Assembly: GCA_018056245.1 (NCBI GenBank)
Contig: JAGPFZ010000015.1
Span: 5,246-46,344, forward strand
Direction: 5' to 3'
Origin: Bacteroidales bacterium
GTDB taxonomy: Bacteria; Bacteroidota; Bacteroidia; Bacteroidales; VadinHA17
DNA: 41,099 nucleotides
This document shows positions 26,188 to 35,207 of the stretch, in pieces. The notes under the pieces were generated by a model. The model saw only the letters and a program-made list of their open reading frames with translations, made no database searches and was not told the DNA's origin. Position 1 is the stretch's first letter. Every line of letters starts with the position of its first letter. Made by a program: the position numbers and the translations under genes.

Positions 26188-28914
26188 ATGTCAAAGAAAA
26201 AAAGAGTCTACACTTTCGGAAATAAGACCGCCGAAGGCAATGCTGAAATGAAAAACCTTCTTGGCGGGAAAGGAGCCAACCTTGCCGAGATGTGTCTGCT
26301 CGGCCTCCCGGTGCCGGCCGGTTTTACGATTACAACAGAAGCCTGCAATGAATATTATGCAAATAATTGCAAGCTTGATCCCGAACTAATGGAAGAGGTA
26401 TGGGAAGCTATGGCAAAGACTGAAAAGATAATGGGTATGAAATTTGGTGATCCTGAAAATCCGCTTCTGGTATCGTGCCGTTCCGGAGCCCGCAGGTCAA
26501 TGCCGGGAATGATGGATACGGTTCTTAACATAGGACTTTGTTCGACAACAATTCCTGGTTTGTTGAAAAAAACCAATAATCCCCGCTTTGTATGGGATTC
26601 ATACAGGAGGCTTATCATGATGTATGCCGATGTTGTAATGGAAAAAGCAGAAGGAATCGAACCTCCCGACGGTAAGGGTATTCGCAAACAGCTTGATGAT
26701 ATACTTGATGAATATAAACGTTCAAAAGGATATAAGTCCGACACTGAACTTACGGCTGACGACCTGAAATTTCTTTGTGAAAAATTCAAGGAAAAGGTAA
26801 AGGAAGTTCTTGGTAAACCTTTTCCTGATGATGCAAGGGAACAGCTTGAAGGCAGCATTCAAGCCGTATTCAAAAGCTGGAACGGTAAAAAAGCTGTTGC
26901 TTATCGCAAAATAGAAGGTATCCCTGACGACTGGGGTACAGCTGTAACTGTTCAGGCGATGGTATTCGGGAATATGGGCGAAAGTTCGGCTACCGGTGTA
27001 GCTTTTACTCGCAATCCGGCAACCGGCGAAAACCAGTTCTACGGAGAATGGCTTATAAACGCTCAGGGTGAAGACGTTGTTGCAGGAATAAGAACACCCA
27101 ATCCACTAAACAATGCAACTAAAAATGAACAGAACAAGCATCTAAAAAGCATGGAAGAAGTTATGCCCGAAACATATAAAGAACTCTGTAAAATACGTGA
27201 GATACTTGAGAAATCGTTTCGCGACATGCTCGATATTGAGTTTACCATACAGGATAAAAAACTTTATATGCTTCAGTGCCGTGTAGGAAAACGTACAGGT
27301 ACGGCCGCACTTAATATGGCTATGGATATGCTCAAGGAAGGCCTCATTGATGAAAAAACTGCTGTATTAAGAGTTGACCCTGCCCAGCTTGATGAACTTT
27401 TGCATCCGATATGCGACCCAGAAGAGGAGAAAAAAGTGAGGGCGCTTGTAAAAGGTTTACCAGCAGGCCCAGGCGCCGCAGTGGGAAAAGTAGTATTTAC
27501 TGCCGAAGATGCAGTGGCATGGTCACGCAGAGGCGAGAAAGTTATTCTTGTTCGTGAAGAAACAAATCCTGAAGATGTTGAAGGGATGCGTGCTGCAGTC
27601 GGTATTCTGACAGCACGAGGGGGGATGACTTCTCATGCCGCACTTGTTGCACGAGGATGGGGTAAGTGCTGTATTGTTGGTGCAGGCGCCCTGATAGTGG
27701 ATTCAGAAAATAAAATTGCCAAAGTTGCCGGAAACGGACAGGTAATAAAAGAAGGAGATGTGCTTACGCTGAACGGGACAAAAGGAAATGTGTATCTTGG
27801 AAGTCTGAAGCTTATGGATGCATCGGAAAATCCACGCTTCAAAGAATTCATGAGATTAGTTGATAAATATCGTAAGATGGGCGTTCGCACTAATGCAGAC
27901 ACTCCTGAAGATGCAAAAGTTGCCCGCGATTTCGGTGCTGAAGGTATAGGACTATTCCGAACAGAACACATGTTTTATGGGAAAAATTCCGAAGAGCCCC
28001 TATTCCTGCTCCGTAAGATGATTCTCAGTGTTGAAGAAACTGAACGTAGAAAGGCTCTCGATGAACTCTTTCCTTATGTAAAAAAGGACATCAAAGCTAC
28101 TATGGATGCTATGGACGGACTTCCTGTGACAATACGTCTTCTCGATCCACCTCTACATGAGTTTGTGCCACAAAGCCATGAAAAACAAGCCGAACTTGCA
28201 AAATCGCTAGGAATAAAACCTGAGGATGTTGCAAAACGTGGCGAAGCACTTCACGAATCAAACCCAATGATGGGCCATAGAGGTGTGCGACTGGGTATTA
28301 CATATCCTGAAATTTCTGAAATGCAACTAAAAGCAATCTTCGAAGCTGCTGCCGAACTTATTAAAGAAGGCAAAGAACCGCACCCGGAAATAATGGTCCC
28401 CGTAACATGCGATGTGTCTGAACTCGATTTCACTAAAAAAATAACAGATAAAGTTTACGATGAAGTATGTAAAAAATACAACCTTAAAAGCATCGAATAT
28501 AAATATGGGACTATGATTGAAATTCCGCGTGCGTGCCTGCTCTCCGACAGAATGGCTAAAACAGCCGAATTCTTTTCATTCGGTACAAACGACCTTACAC
28601 AAATGACCTTCGGCTTCAGCCGCGACGATATAGGCGCATTTCTGAATGATTATCTCGAGAAAAAATTACTTTCAGCCGATCCGTTCCAAACAATAGACCA
28701 GGACGGCGTAGGCCAGCTTATCAAAATGTCGGTTGAGAAAGGTCGCTCCACAAGACCGAATCTTAAAATCGGAATTTGTGGCGAACAGGGCGGCGACCCG
28801 GCTTCGGTTGAATTTTGCTTCAAAACCGGACTTACTTACGTGAGCTGCTCACCATTCAGAGTGCCCATCGCAAGACTCGCAGCTGCACATGCTTCAATAA
28901 AATTTTCAAAGTAA
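26188..28914 (+). CDS. ppdK: Pyruvate, phosphate dikinase
   Basis: Reversibly interconverts pyruvate, ATP and phosphate with PEP, AMP and pyrophosphate. I start at the ATG at 26188, 16 codons inside an open frame that begins with TTG; this gives MSKKKRVYTFGNK and 908 residues, the family length. ATP-grasp features start with LLGGKGANLAEM. The phosphohistidine domain has GGMTSHAALVARGWG with the catalytic His near residue 483. The C-terminal PEP/pyruvate barrel has FGTNDLTQMTFGFSRDD and the catalytic Cys near 864 in GICGEQGGDP. A TAAGTTTG box 46 bases upstream of the ATG and a strong downstream hairpin terminator mark a monocistronic unit. Confidence 0.96.
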   Translation: MSKKKRVYTFGNKTAEGNAEMKNLLGGKGANLAEMCLLGLPVPAGFTITTEACNEYYANNCKLDPELMEEVWEAMAKTEKIMGMKFGDPENPLLVSCRSGARRSMPGMMDTVLNIGLCSTTIPGLLKKTNNPRFVWDSYRRLIMMYADVVMEKAEGIEPPDGKGIRKQLDDILDEYKRSKGYKSDTELTADDLKFLCEKFKEKVKEVLGKPFPDDAREQLEGSIQAVFKSWNGKKAVAYRKIEGIPDDWGTAVTVQAMVFGNMGESSATGVAFTRNPATGENQFYGEWLINAQGEDVVAGIRTPNPLNNATKNEQNKHLKSMEEVMPETYKELCKIREILEKSFRDMLDIEFTIQDKKLYMLQCRVGKRTGTAALNMAMDMLKEGLIDEKTAVLRVDPAQLDELLHPICDPEEEKKVRALVKGLPAGPGAAVGKVVFTAEDAVAWSRRGEKVILVREETNPEDVEGMRAAVGILTARGGMTSHAALVARGWGKCCIVGAGALIVDSENKIAKVAGNGQVIKEGDVLTLNGTKGNVYLGSLKLMDASENPRFKEFMRLVDKYRKMGVRTNADTPEDAKVARDFGAEGIGLFRTEHMFYGKNSEEPLFLLRKMILSVEETERRKALDELFPYVKKDIKATMDAMDGLPVTIRLLDPPLHEFVPQSHEKQAELAKSLGIKPEDVAKRGEALHESNPMMGHRGVRLGITYPEISEMQLKAIFEAAAELIKEGKEPHPEIMVPVTCDVSELDFTKKITDKVYDEVCKKYNLKSIEYKYGTMIEIPRACLLSDRMAKTAEFFSFGTNDLTQMTFGFSRDDIGAFLNDYLEKKLLSADPFQTIDQDGVGQLIKMSVEKGRSTRPNLKIGICGEQGGDPASVEFCFKTGLTYVSCSPFRVPIARLAAAHASIKFSK

Positions 28915-28931
28915 AAACTCATTGGATAAAT

Positions 28932-28963
28932 AAAAATGTCCCGTCAAATAACGGGACATTTTT
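28932..28963 (+). terminator. Rho-independent-type terminator of ppdK
   Basis: A perfect 13-base-pair inverted repeat (AAAAATGTCCCGT / ACGGGACATTTTT) with a six-base loop, starting 17 bases after the ppdK stop. The A-rich left and T-rich right arms make it a potentially bidirectional terminator. Confidence 0.85.
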
Positions 28964-29054
28964 TATCCTGAAAATTTATCATTCAAAAAATACTATAAAT
29001 CTTTCCCCCAATAAATATTATCAAAAATAAATTATAGCTCTACCCATTTTTATC

Positions 29055-29062
29055 TAACTTTG
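29055..29062 (+). promoter_or_regulatory. Candidate -7 box of plsY (TAACTTTG)
   Basis: Matches TAnnTTTG in the gap after the ppdK terminator, 111 bases before plsY. No matching -33 element was seen. The rest of the 28964-29173 gap is AT-rich with nothing else recognised. Confidence 0.35.
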
Positions 29063-29161
29063 TTATAATTTTTATCTTCTTCTTATTTTATTAAGAAGGT
29101 ATATTAGGAATACTAATTTTTGTGGATTGATTCTGCGAAGTATGAATAAAAACTCAAGAGG

Positions 29162-29168
29162 AGGAAGT
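29162..29168 (+). promoter_or_regulatory. Purine-rich ribosome-binding site of plsY
   Basis: GAGGAAG within AGAGGAGGAAG lies shortly before the plsY ATG. It stands out because most genes here lack a clear Shine-Dalgarno sequence, as is usual in Bacteroidota. Confidence 0.5.
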
Positions 29169-29173
29169 TTTTA

Positions 29174-29809
29174 ATGAACATCGTAAATTTAATCTTTGTC
29201 ATTGCTGCCGGTTATCTGCTTGGTTCAATACCATCAGCTGTATGGGTGGGTAAAATTTTCCATGGCACTGACGTCAGAAAATATGGAAGCGGAAATGCAG
29301 GAGCAACCAATACTATAAGAGTTCTTGGCTGGAAAACAGGAATCCCTGTATTGATTATTGATATTGCAAAAGGCTGGCTTGCAGCTTCATTGCCAATCTT
29401 TTTTCAATTTGCCGGAAATGGAAGCAATACAATAATCACCTTGCAGATTTTGGGAGGAATTGCTGCAATTGTCGGTCATCTGTTCCCTGTTTTCGCTGGT
29501 TTCAGAGGCGGAAAAGGGGCAGGCACAACTGTAGGAGTATTGCTCGCTCTCAATCCTTTGCTTACACTTTCCTGTCTGATAATCTTCATGGCTGTACTTC
29601 TTATAACAGGTTATGTATCATTATCGTCAATAAGTTTCGGAATAGTTTTCCCACTTCTGCTTTTTACGGTATTTAAAATCCCATCGGCGGTTTTTAAAAT
29701 CTTTTCAATAATTATAGCAGCCTTGATTATTTTTACCCATAGAAAAAATATCCAGCGACTTTTAAAAGGAGAAGAATCAAAATTTCTTAATTTAAAGAAA
29801 AAGAATTAA
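29174..29809 (+). CDS. plsY: Glycerol-3-phosphate acyltransferase PlsY
   Basis: Inner-membrane enzyme that acylates glycerol-3-phosphate with acyl-phosphate, the first step of phospholipid synthesis. Several hydrophobic membrane segments are visible. The three family motifs are present: GSIPSAVWVGKIFHGTDVRK near the N-terminus, GSGNAGATNTIRVLGWKTG, and the central GHLFPVFAGFRGGKGAGTT. Length (211) is normal. A purine-rich AGAGGAGGAAG lies about nine bases before the ATG, a good ribosome-binding site for this lineage and a firm start indicator. The partner PlsX is not seen. A TAACTTTG box is about 111 bases upstream. Confidence 0.94.
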   Translation: MNIVNLIFVIAAGYLLGSIPSAVWVGKIFHGTDVRKYGSGNAGATNTIRVLGWKTGIPVLIIDIAKGWLAASLPIFFQFAGNGSNTIITLQILGGIAAIVGHLFPVFAGFRGGKGAGTTVGVLLALNPLLTLSCLIIFMAVLLITGYVSLSSISFGIVFPLLLFTVFKIPSAVFKIFSIIIAALIIFTHRKNIQRLLKGEESKFLNLKKKN

Positions 29810-29829
29810 TTTAAATATCACCTATTTTC

Positions 29830-30390
29830 TTAAAATCTAATCTGCGGAGGTTGTTCCATAGTAGCTTTCTCCTTACCCAGTTCGAACATTGGCTCACGCT
29901 TGAAATTAAACAATATAGCAATTATATTTGAAGGGAACATTTCAACAGCAACGTTTAATTTTTTCGTTACCGAATTAAACTTTTTTCTTGCCTCTGCTAG
30001 TCTGTTTTCAATATTCGATATTTCATTCTGGAGATTCATAAAATTCTGATTGGCTTTTAGATTGGGATATGCTTCCAATGAAACCCTTAGACCTTCAATC
30101 GCTGTGGAAAGTTTCGTTTCGGCTTCAATTTTTTCGTTGATTGTTTTTGCCTTCATAGCATTGGCACGTGCTTCTGTTACTTCGTTGAGAACGCCGCGCT
30201 CATGACTTATATATCCCTTTACCGAATCAACAAGCTGATTAACAAGGTCATGCCTCTGCCTTAGTATAACATCAATATCGGCAAAAGCCTGCTCGCGATT
30301 GTTCCGAAGGCTTACTAACCTGTTATAAATTAATACGGAAACCAGAAACAGAACTACAAGAACTATAAGAAAAATTATAAACAAAGCCAT
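29830..30390 (-). CDS. lemA: LemA family protein
   Basis: 186-residue LemA family protein of unknown biochemical function. One N-terminal membrane helix (about residues 2-25) is followed by a helical, coiled-coil body. Landmarks are YNRLVSLRNNREQAFADIDV, LRQRHDLVNQLVDSVKGY, ETKLSTAIEGLRVSLEAYPN and KANQNFMNLQNEISNIENRL, ending MFELGKEKATMEQPPQIRF. The usual orientation puts the bulk outside the cytoplasm. It converges on plsY with 20 bases between stops and is divergent from the GH127 gene. No TPM-domain partner, often found beside LemA, is present here. Confidence 0.9.
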   Translation of the reverse strand: MALFIIFLIVLVVLFLVSVLIYNRLVSLRNNREQAFADIDVILRQRHDLVNQLVDSVKGYISHERGVLNEVTEARANAMKAKTINEKIEAETKLSTAIEGLRVSLEAYPNLKANQNFMNLQNEISNIENRLAEARKKFNSVTKKLNVAVEMFPSNIIAILFNFKREPMFELGKEKATMEQPPQIRF

Positions 30391-30433
30391 TTTTAAAAAT
30401 TAATTCATATTAAATATAAATTTTAATTCATTG

Positions 30434-30441
30434 CAAATATA
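30434..30441 (-). promoter_or_regulatory. Candidate -7 box of lemA (TATATTTG on minus strand)
   Basis: The complement of CAAATATA fits TAnnTTTG, 43 bases before the lemA ATG. The rest of the divergent gap toward the GH127 gene is AT-rich, and I found no equivalent plus-strand box there. Confidence 0.3.
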
Positions 30442-30571
30442 AAATATTACTATATTTCACTTCCGAAAGATTAATTTAAATATAATAAAAACTCTCGATA
30501 TTTTAAGACGATCATTATTTAAAATAAAGAAAATAATATGTGTGTGTGACAAACCAAATACATTTAATAAA

Positions 30572-33400
30572 ATGAGAAAAAGTGTAAAAAGTACACGTAA
30601 TGTACAGAAAACAATAAAACTTTTTTGCCGCGATTCGCAGACAAAAATTTTTCATGAATCATGTCAGGTCGAAAAACGTAAAGAAAGTACCATACAACAC
30701 GAACAGTTATTCGTCAACAATGTTATCCTTTTATTAATGTTGATGTCACTTGTTATATTTTCGTCATGTAACGGAGTAAATGAAAAGAAAGCCGCACATA
30801 TTAATATTGCAATTGTTGGAAAAGCCACTTCATCAGCACGACCCGGGGCATCGTTAGGAGCTCTGAATGACGGCCGAACTTTAAATCGGGATGAAACTAC
30901 CAGAACAAGACCTGAATTTGTTATTTTGCGACCTGGCTCGCCATGGGTTCAATATGAATGGGAACGTCCCGTTATTATCGGAGAAACAGATATCTTCTGG
31001 TGGTCTGATAATAACCGGATACGACTCCCAAAGAACTGTATAATAAAATATTGGAATGGAAATGAATTTATTCCAGTAAAAAACCAGTCGGTCTCTGCTG
31101 CATTTAAAGAAAATGAATTTAACAATGTCACATTCGATGAAATAAGCACGGCAAAACTACGTCTCGAGGTTGAAACTGATACCAATTCATCAGCAGCTAT
31201 TCTCGAATGGGCTGTTTATGCTTCTCCTTCCTCTCCTCCCTTGCCTGCAGTCGTTGATGCCGGCGACGACAGAGTCGTTCTTATCAATGGAAAAACATAT
31301 CTCTCGGCAGACATTAAATCGGCTTATCCTTTGAAAAAGAGACTCTGGATAACCGAAGAAGCACCCGGAAAAGTATTATTTGCCGATTCAAAATCACCGG
31401 TCACTACTGCAACTTTCAATAAAATTGGTGAATATACTCTTGCCTTTAAAACAATAACATCAGATAAAATTACTTCTACGTCTTCGGTAAAAGCTAAGGT
31501 AATTTCACCACCTCCAGAAAAAAGACTTGAAGTCGTTTATACCACTCGTTATAAAATTAACAGTCTGCTATGGAGTGCAAGAGCAAAAGTAATCATAGTT
31601 AACTGGATTCCTCACTGTATAAAACAAATAGAAAGGACTGATCTGAAAACAGGACAGGGTGGCCTTGATAATTTTATCGAAGCAGGGAAAGCTCTTCGCG
31701 GCGAACCTCATGGAAAACATAAGGGTTATGTCTTCTCGAATGCATGGGTTCATCAGACTGTCGAATCAATGTGCATTGCCCTTATGATTGATCCTCAGGG
31801 TGACAGAGAGATCATTTCAGCTCAGGATAATATGAAAAAGACTCTCGAAAAATGGATTCCCATTATTCTGGCTGCACAGGAACCCGATGGTTATCTTCAT
31901 ACTGCATGGACCCTCCGCGACACTACAAGGTGGAAAAGCAGATGGGCACCTGAAACAAGGCCTAACCACGAAGGCTATGTTGCAGGATACTTCATCGAAT
32001 CGGCAATAAATCACTATATGCTCACTGAAGGAAAAGACAGAAGACTTTATGATGCAGCCAAGAAACTCGCCGACTGCTGGGCCGACAACATAGGACCAGG
32101 CAAGAAAGAATGGTGGGATGAACATGAAGAGATGGAACAGGCATTAATCAGATTTGGCCGCTTTGTTAACGATATGGAAGGAGAAGGAAAAGGTGACAGA
32201 TATATTGAACTTGCAAAATTTCTCATGGACTGCCGCGGAGGAGGAAATGAATACAGCCAAAGTCATGTGCCTGTTATACAGCAGTATGAGGCAGTAGGCC
32301 ATGCAGTCAGGGCCGTTTATCTCTATTCGGCTATGGCCGATATTGCTGCCGAAAAAAATGATGTTGACTTCCATTCAGCAGCAATGTCACTCTGGGATAA
32401 TATCGTAAATAAGAAATATTACATTACAGGCGGTATTGGCAGCGGTGAAACTTCAGAAGGCTTTGGACCCAATTATTCTCTGAGAAACAATGCCTACTGC
32501 GAGTCGTGTTCAAGCTGCGGACTTATATTTTTCCAGTATAAGATGAACCTTGCATGGCACGATGCAAAATTCGCCGACCTTTATGAGGAAACAATGTATA
32601 ATGCCTTACTCGGCGCTCTCGACCTTGAAGGAAAGAACTTCACATATACAAATGAACTCAATTCCTCCAGGTCGAGATACGACTGGCACGTATGCCCCTG
32701 TTGTGTAGGTAATATTCCAAGAACCTTACTTATGATTCCAACCTGGACTTACGTAAAAAGTGATTCAGGTTTATACGTTAATATGTTTACTGGAAGTACA
32801 ATAAAAGTTGACAGAGTTGCAGGAACGGATGTTGAGATGGTTCAGGAAACAGATTATCCATGGAACGGCAAAATAAAAATTACAGTCAATCCGCTTGAAT
32901 CAAAAGATTTTTCTGTTTTTATCAGGATTCCCAATCGTCATACCAGTGAACTTTATTCACCCGTACCTGAAGTTAACGGATATAAATCATTAAGAATAAA
33001 TGGTGAAAATGTTTCGCCTGAGATTATCAAAGGTTATGCAGAAATAAGACGTACATGGAAAAAGGGAGATGTTGTCGAGCTGGAACTGCCGATGGAAGTA
33101 CAGACCGTGACGGCAGATGAAAGGATTGAGGCCGACCGGGGCAGAATAGCACTGAAATTCGGACCCCTGGTTTACGATGTTGAGGAGGTTGACCAGAAGG
33201 ATATTCATCAGCCGGTTGGCTCAGGGCCTTTTATTTCAGAATGGAATCCCTCACTTCTTGGTGGAGTTGTCGTCATAAAAGGGACATGGGCCGACGGCTC
33301 CACTCTGGTTGCAATACCTTATTATGCTCGTAATAACAGAAATCCGAAACCAGTAACCGAATACCGTGAAGGTTCAATAGTGTGGATAAAGAAAAACTAA
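30572..33400 (+). CDS. GH127-like beta-L-arabinofuranosidase lipoprotein with N-terminal accessory domains
   Basis: 942 residues from the ATG at 30572; a GTG ten codons earlier is possible. A long basic N-region leads to a hydrophobic stretch and the lipobox-like FSSC (Cys 66), implying a lipoprotein. Residues about 75-220 form a discoidin/carbohydrate-binding-like domain (WVQYEWERPVIIGETDIFWW), then an Ig-like segment to about 315. The remainder matches GH127 (formerly DUF1680): WVHQTVESMCIALMI, AAQEPDGYLHTAWTLRD, YYITGGIGSGETSEGFGP, AYCESCSSCG and WHVCPCCVGNIPRTL. In the characterised family member HypBA1 a Glu and three Cys bind zinc; here the equivalents are Glu 644, Cys 646, Cys 710 and Cys 711. 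The residues after the Cys pair are VGN rather than the PPN I recall. It should release L-arabinose-type sugars, but the substrate is uncertain. No SusC/SusD genes adjoin it. Confidence 0.85.
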   Translation: MRKSVKSTRNVQKTIKLFCRDSQTKIFHESCQVEKRKESTIQHEQLFVNNVILLLMLMSLVIFSSCNGVNEKKAAHINIAIVGKATSSARPGASLGALNDGRTLNRDETTRTRPEFVILRPGSPWVQYEWERPVIIGETDIFWWSDNNRIRLPKNCIIKYWNGNEFIPVKNQSVSAAFKENEFNNVTFDEISTAKLRLEVETDTNSSAAILEWAVYASPSSPPLPAVVDAGDDRVVLINGKTYLSADIKSAYPLKKRLWITEEAPGKVLFADSKSPVTTATFNKIGEYTLAFKTITSDKITSTSSVKAKVISPPPEKRLEVVYTTRYKINSLLWSARAKVIIVNWIPHCIKQIERTDLKTGQGGLDNFIEAGKALRGEPHGKHKGYVFSNAWVHQTVESMCIALMIDPQGDREIISAQDNMKKTLEKWIPIILAAQEPDGYLHTAWTLRDTTRWKSRWAPETRPNHEGYVAGYFIESAINHYMLTEGKDRRLYDAAKKLADCWADNIGPGKKEWWDEHEEMEQALIRFGRFVNDMEGEGKGDRYIELAKFLMDCRGGGNEYSQSHVPVIQQYEAVGHAVRAVYLYSAMADIAAEKNDVDFHSAAMSLWDNIVNKKYYITGGIGSGETSEGFGPNYSLRNNAYCESCSSCGLIFFQYKMNLAWHDAKFADLYEETMYNALLGALDLEGKNFTYTNELNSSRSRYDWHVCPCCVGNIPRTLLMIPTWTYVKSDSGLYVNMFTGSTIKVDRVAGTDVEMVQETDYPWNGKIKITVNPLESKDFSVFIRIPNRHTSELYSPVPEVNGYKSLRINGENVSPEIIKGYAEIRRTWKKGDVVELELPMEVQTVTADERIEADRGRIALKFGPLVYDVEEVDQKDIHQPVGSGPFISEWNPSLLGGVVVIKGTWADGSTLVAIPYYARNNRNPKPVTEYREGSIVWIKKN

Positions 33401-33405
33401 GTTTT

Positions 33406-33954
33406 ATGGATGGTAAAGAAATACTTGATTTAATACGTAAGCGACAGAGCGACAGAAGTTATTTAAATAAACCTGTTGAGAAGGAAAAGCTCGACAGGAT
33501 TCTTGAGGCGGGAAGGCTTGCTCCTTCAGCATGTAACGCACAACCATGGAAGTTTATTCTTGTTGACGATACACATTTGTTAAACCAACTTGCTGAAGCT
33601 GCTTCGGCACGGTTACTGGGGATGAACAGCTTCGTTAAACAGTCTCCTGTTCAAATTGTCATCGTACGTGAAAAACCTAATTTTTCATCAAAAATAGGTT
33701 CGACTATAAAAAGTAAAGACTATTCTCTTATTGATATAGGCTTGGCTGCTGGAAATATCTGCCTTCAGGCAACATCTGAAGGCCTTGGCTCGTGCATTAT
33801 TGGCTGGTTTGATGAAAAAATGGTTAGAAAAATTTTAAATATTCCTTCATCAAAGAGAGTGGAGCTTATAATAACTATAGGGTATCCTGCCGGACCAATA
33901 AGGGATAAGAAAAGGAAACCACCTCAGGAAGTAATTTCATACAACAGTTACTAG
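33406..33954 (+). CDS. Nitroreductase family protein
   Basis: A 182-residue FMN-dependent oxidoreductase of the nitroreductase family, from the ATG at 33406, which avoids overlap with the GH127 gene; a GTG at 33382 would add eight residues inside it. Landmarks are RKRQSDRSYLNKPVEKEKL, AGRLAPSACNAQPWKFILVD (FMN-binding N-terminus), SPVQIVIV, DIGLAAGNICLQATSEGLGS and GWFDEKMVRKIL. Members reduce nitroaromatics, quinones or flavins with NAD(P)H, but the physiological substrate is not clear. It follows the GH127 gene immediately and probably shares its transcript. Its stop abuts the convergent aminotransferase stop. Confidence 0.9.
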   Translation: MDGKEILDLIRKRQSDRSYLNKPVEKEKLDRILEAGRLAPSACNAQPWKFILVDDTHLLNQLAEAASARLLGMNSFVKQSPVQIVIVREKPNFSSKIGSTIKSKDYSLIDIGLAAGNICLQATSEGLGSCIIGWFDEKMVRKILNIPSSKRVELIITIGYPAGPIRDKKRKPPQEVISYNSY

Positions 33955-35148
33955 CTATTTCAACTCTTCGAGGGCATCTTTAATTCTTTTCATGCCAATC
34001 TTAATTTGTTCATCGGAGGCTGCGTAAGAAATTCTTATGCAATCAGGTGCACCGAAAGCTATGCCTCCTACAACTGCTACTTTAGCCCTGTCGAGAAGAT
34101 AATAAGCCAGTTCGTCAGAATTATGAATTGTTGTTTTTCCGTCACTCCTTCCGATAAAATATCTTATATTGGGGAATACATAAAATGCACCATTTGGAAC
34201 TCTTATATTGAGTCCTTTTATCTCACTTAAGAGTGAACATATCAAATCGCGTCGGCGTAAAAATGCCTGCCTCATTTTTTCGCGCGAGTTGCTTTTGCTC
34301 TGTAATGCTGCCAGAGCCGCCCTCTGAGCTATTGAACATACGCCGGAAGTAAACTGCCCCTGAAGTTTGTTACAAGCATTAGCTATCCACAAGGGTGCGC
34401 CCATATATCCAATTCTCCAGCCTGTCATGGCATAAGCTTTCGAAACGCCGTTAACAGTTATAACCCTGTCATAAATAAAATCAAACGAAGCCATACTCTC
34501 ATGCTTCTGCGAAAATATTATATGCTCATAAATCTCATCTGAAATTATGAAAAGTTTTTCATGCTTTTCTATAACATGGGCAATTCTTTCCAACTCTTTA
34601 CGATCATAGACTATACCAGTTGGATTTGAAGGGGAATTGAAAATAATAAGTTTAGTTTTTTCAGTAATAGCATTCTCAATTTGTTGTGGCTGTACTTTAA
34701 AATCGTTTTCAATGGTAGTTTCAATCACAACCGGTTTGCCCTGTGCAATTATTACCTGATCGTAATAACTTACCCAGTAGGGAGCAATAATAATTACCTC
34801 ATCGCCAGGATTGACGAGAGAGAGAATAACATTTATAAGTGAATGTTTGCCACCCGCCGAAACTATTATTTGTTCAGGTGTATAATGCAGTCCGTTTTCT
34901 TCGAGAAATTTCTTCGATATAGCTTCCCGCAAATCGCTATAACCAGGGACTGGAGGATATTTCATATAGTTTTCGTCAATTGCCTTTTTTGCAGCTTCTT
35001 TTATGTCTTCTGGCGTATCGAAATCAGGTTCTCCCAGACTTAAGTTAATAACATCTATTCCCCTGGCTTTCAGCTCCCTGGTTTTCTGAGCCATTGCCAG
35101 TGTCTGTGATTCTGATAACGACCTTATGCGGTCGGAAAGATATTCCAT
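33955..35148 (-). CDS. Class I/II aminotransferase, aspartate aminotransferase-like
   Basis: A 397-residue PLP-dependent aminotransferase (fold type I). The GEPDFDTPEDIKEAAKKAI and YPPVPGYSDLREAISKKFL segments, SAGGKHSLINVILSLVNPGD, NSPSNPTGIVYDRKELE, and NGVSKAYAMTGWRIGYMG with the PLP Lys (SKAYAMTGWR) are typical of subgroup Ib aspartate/prephenate aminotransferases. The likely reaction is aspartate and 2-oxoglutarate to oxaloacetate and glutamate, and some members also act on prephenate or aromatic keto acids; I cannot discriminate. It sits 59 bases downstream of htpG on the same strand. The stop codons of this gene and the nitroreductase are adjacent. Confidence 0.9.
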   Translation of the reverse strand: MEYLSDRIRSLSESQTLAMAQKTRELKARGIDVINLSLGEPDFDTPEDIKEAAKKAIDENYMKYPPVPGYSDLREAISKKFLEENGLHYTPEQIIVSAGGKHSLINVILSLVNPGDEVIIIAPYWVSYYDQVIIAQGKPVVIETTIENDFKVQPQQIENAITEKTKLIIFNSPSNPTGIVYDRKELERIAHVIEKHEKLFIISDEIYEHIIFSQKHESMASFDFIYDRVITVNGVSKAYAMTGWRIGYMGAPLWIANACNKLQGQFTSGVCSIAQRAALAALQSKSNSREKMRQAFLRRRDLICSLLSEIKGLNIRVPNGAFYVFPNIRYFIGRSDGKTTIHNSDELAYYLLDRAKVAVVGGIAFGAPDCIRISYAASDEQIKIGMKRIKDALEELK

Positions 35149-35207
35149 TATAAAACAACTTAATATCTAAAAGCTATATTGTTATGTTGCAAATTAATGT
35201 AAAGTAA

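Noticed and set aside
26355-26858. 167-codon minus-strand ORF within ppdK
   Set aside because: Antisense shadow; the sense frame carries all PPDK motifs.
29010-29173. Small RNA or riboswitch before plsY
   Set aside because: No stable pairing was recognised; only a -7-like box and a ribosome-binding site are supported.
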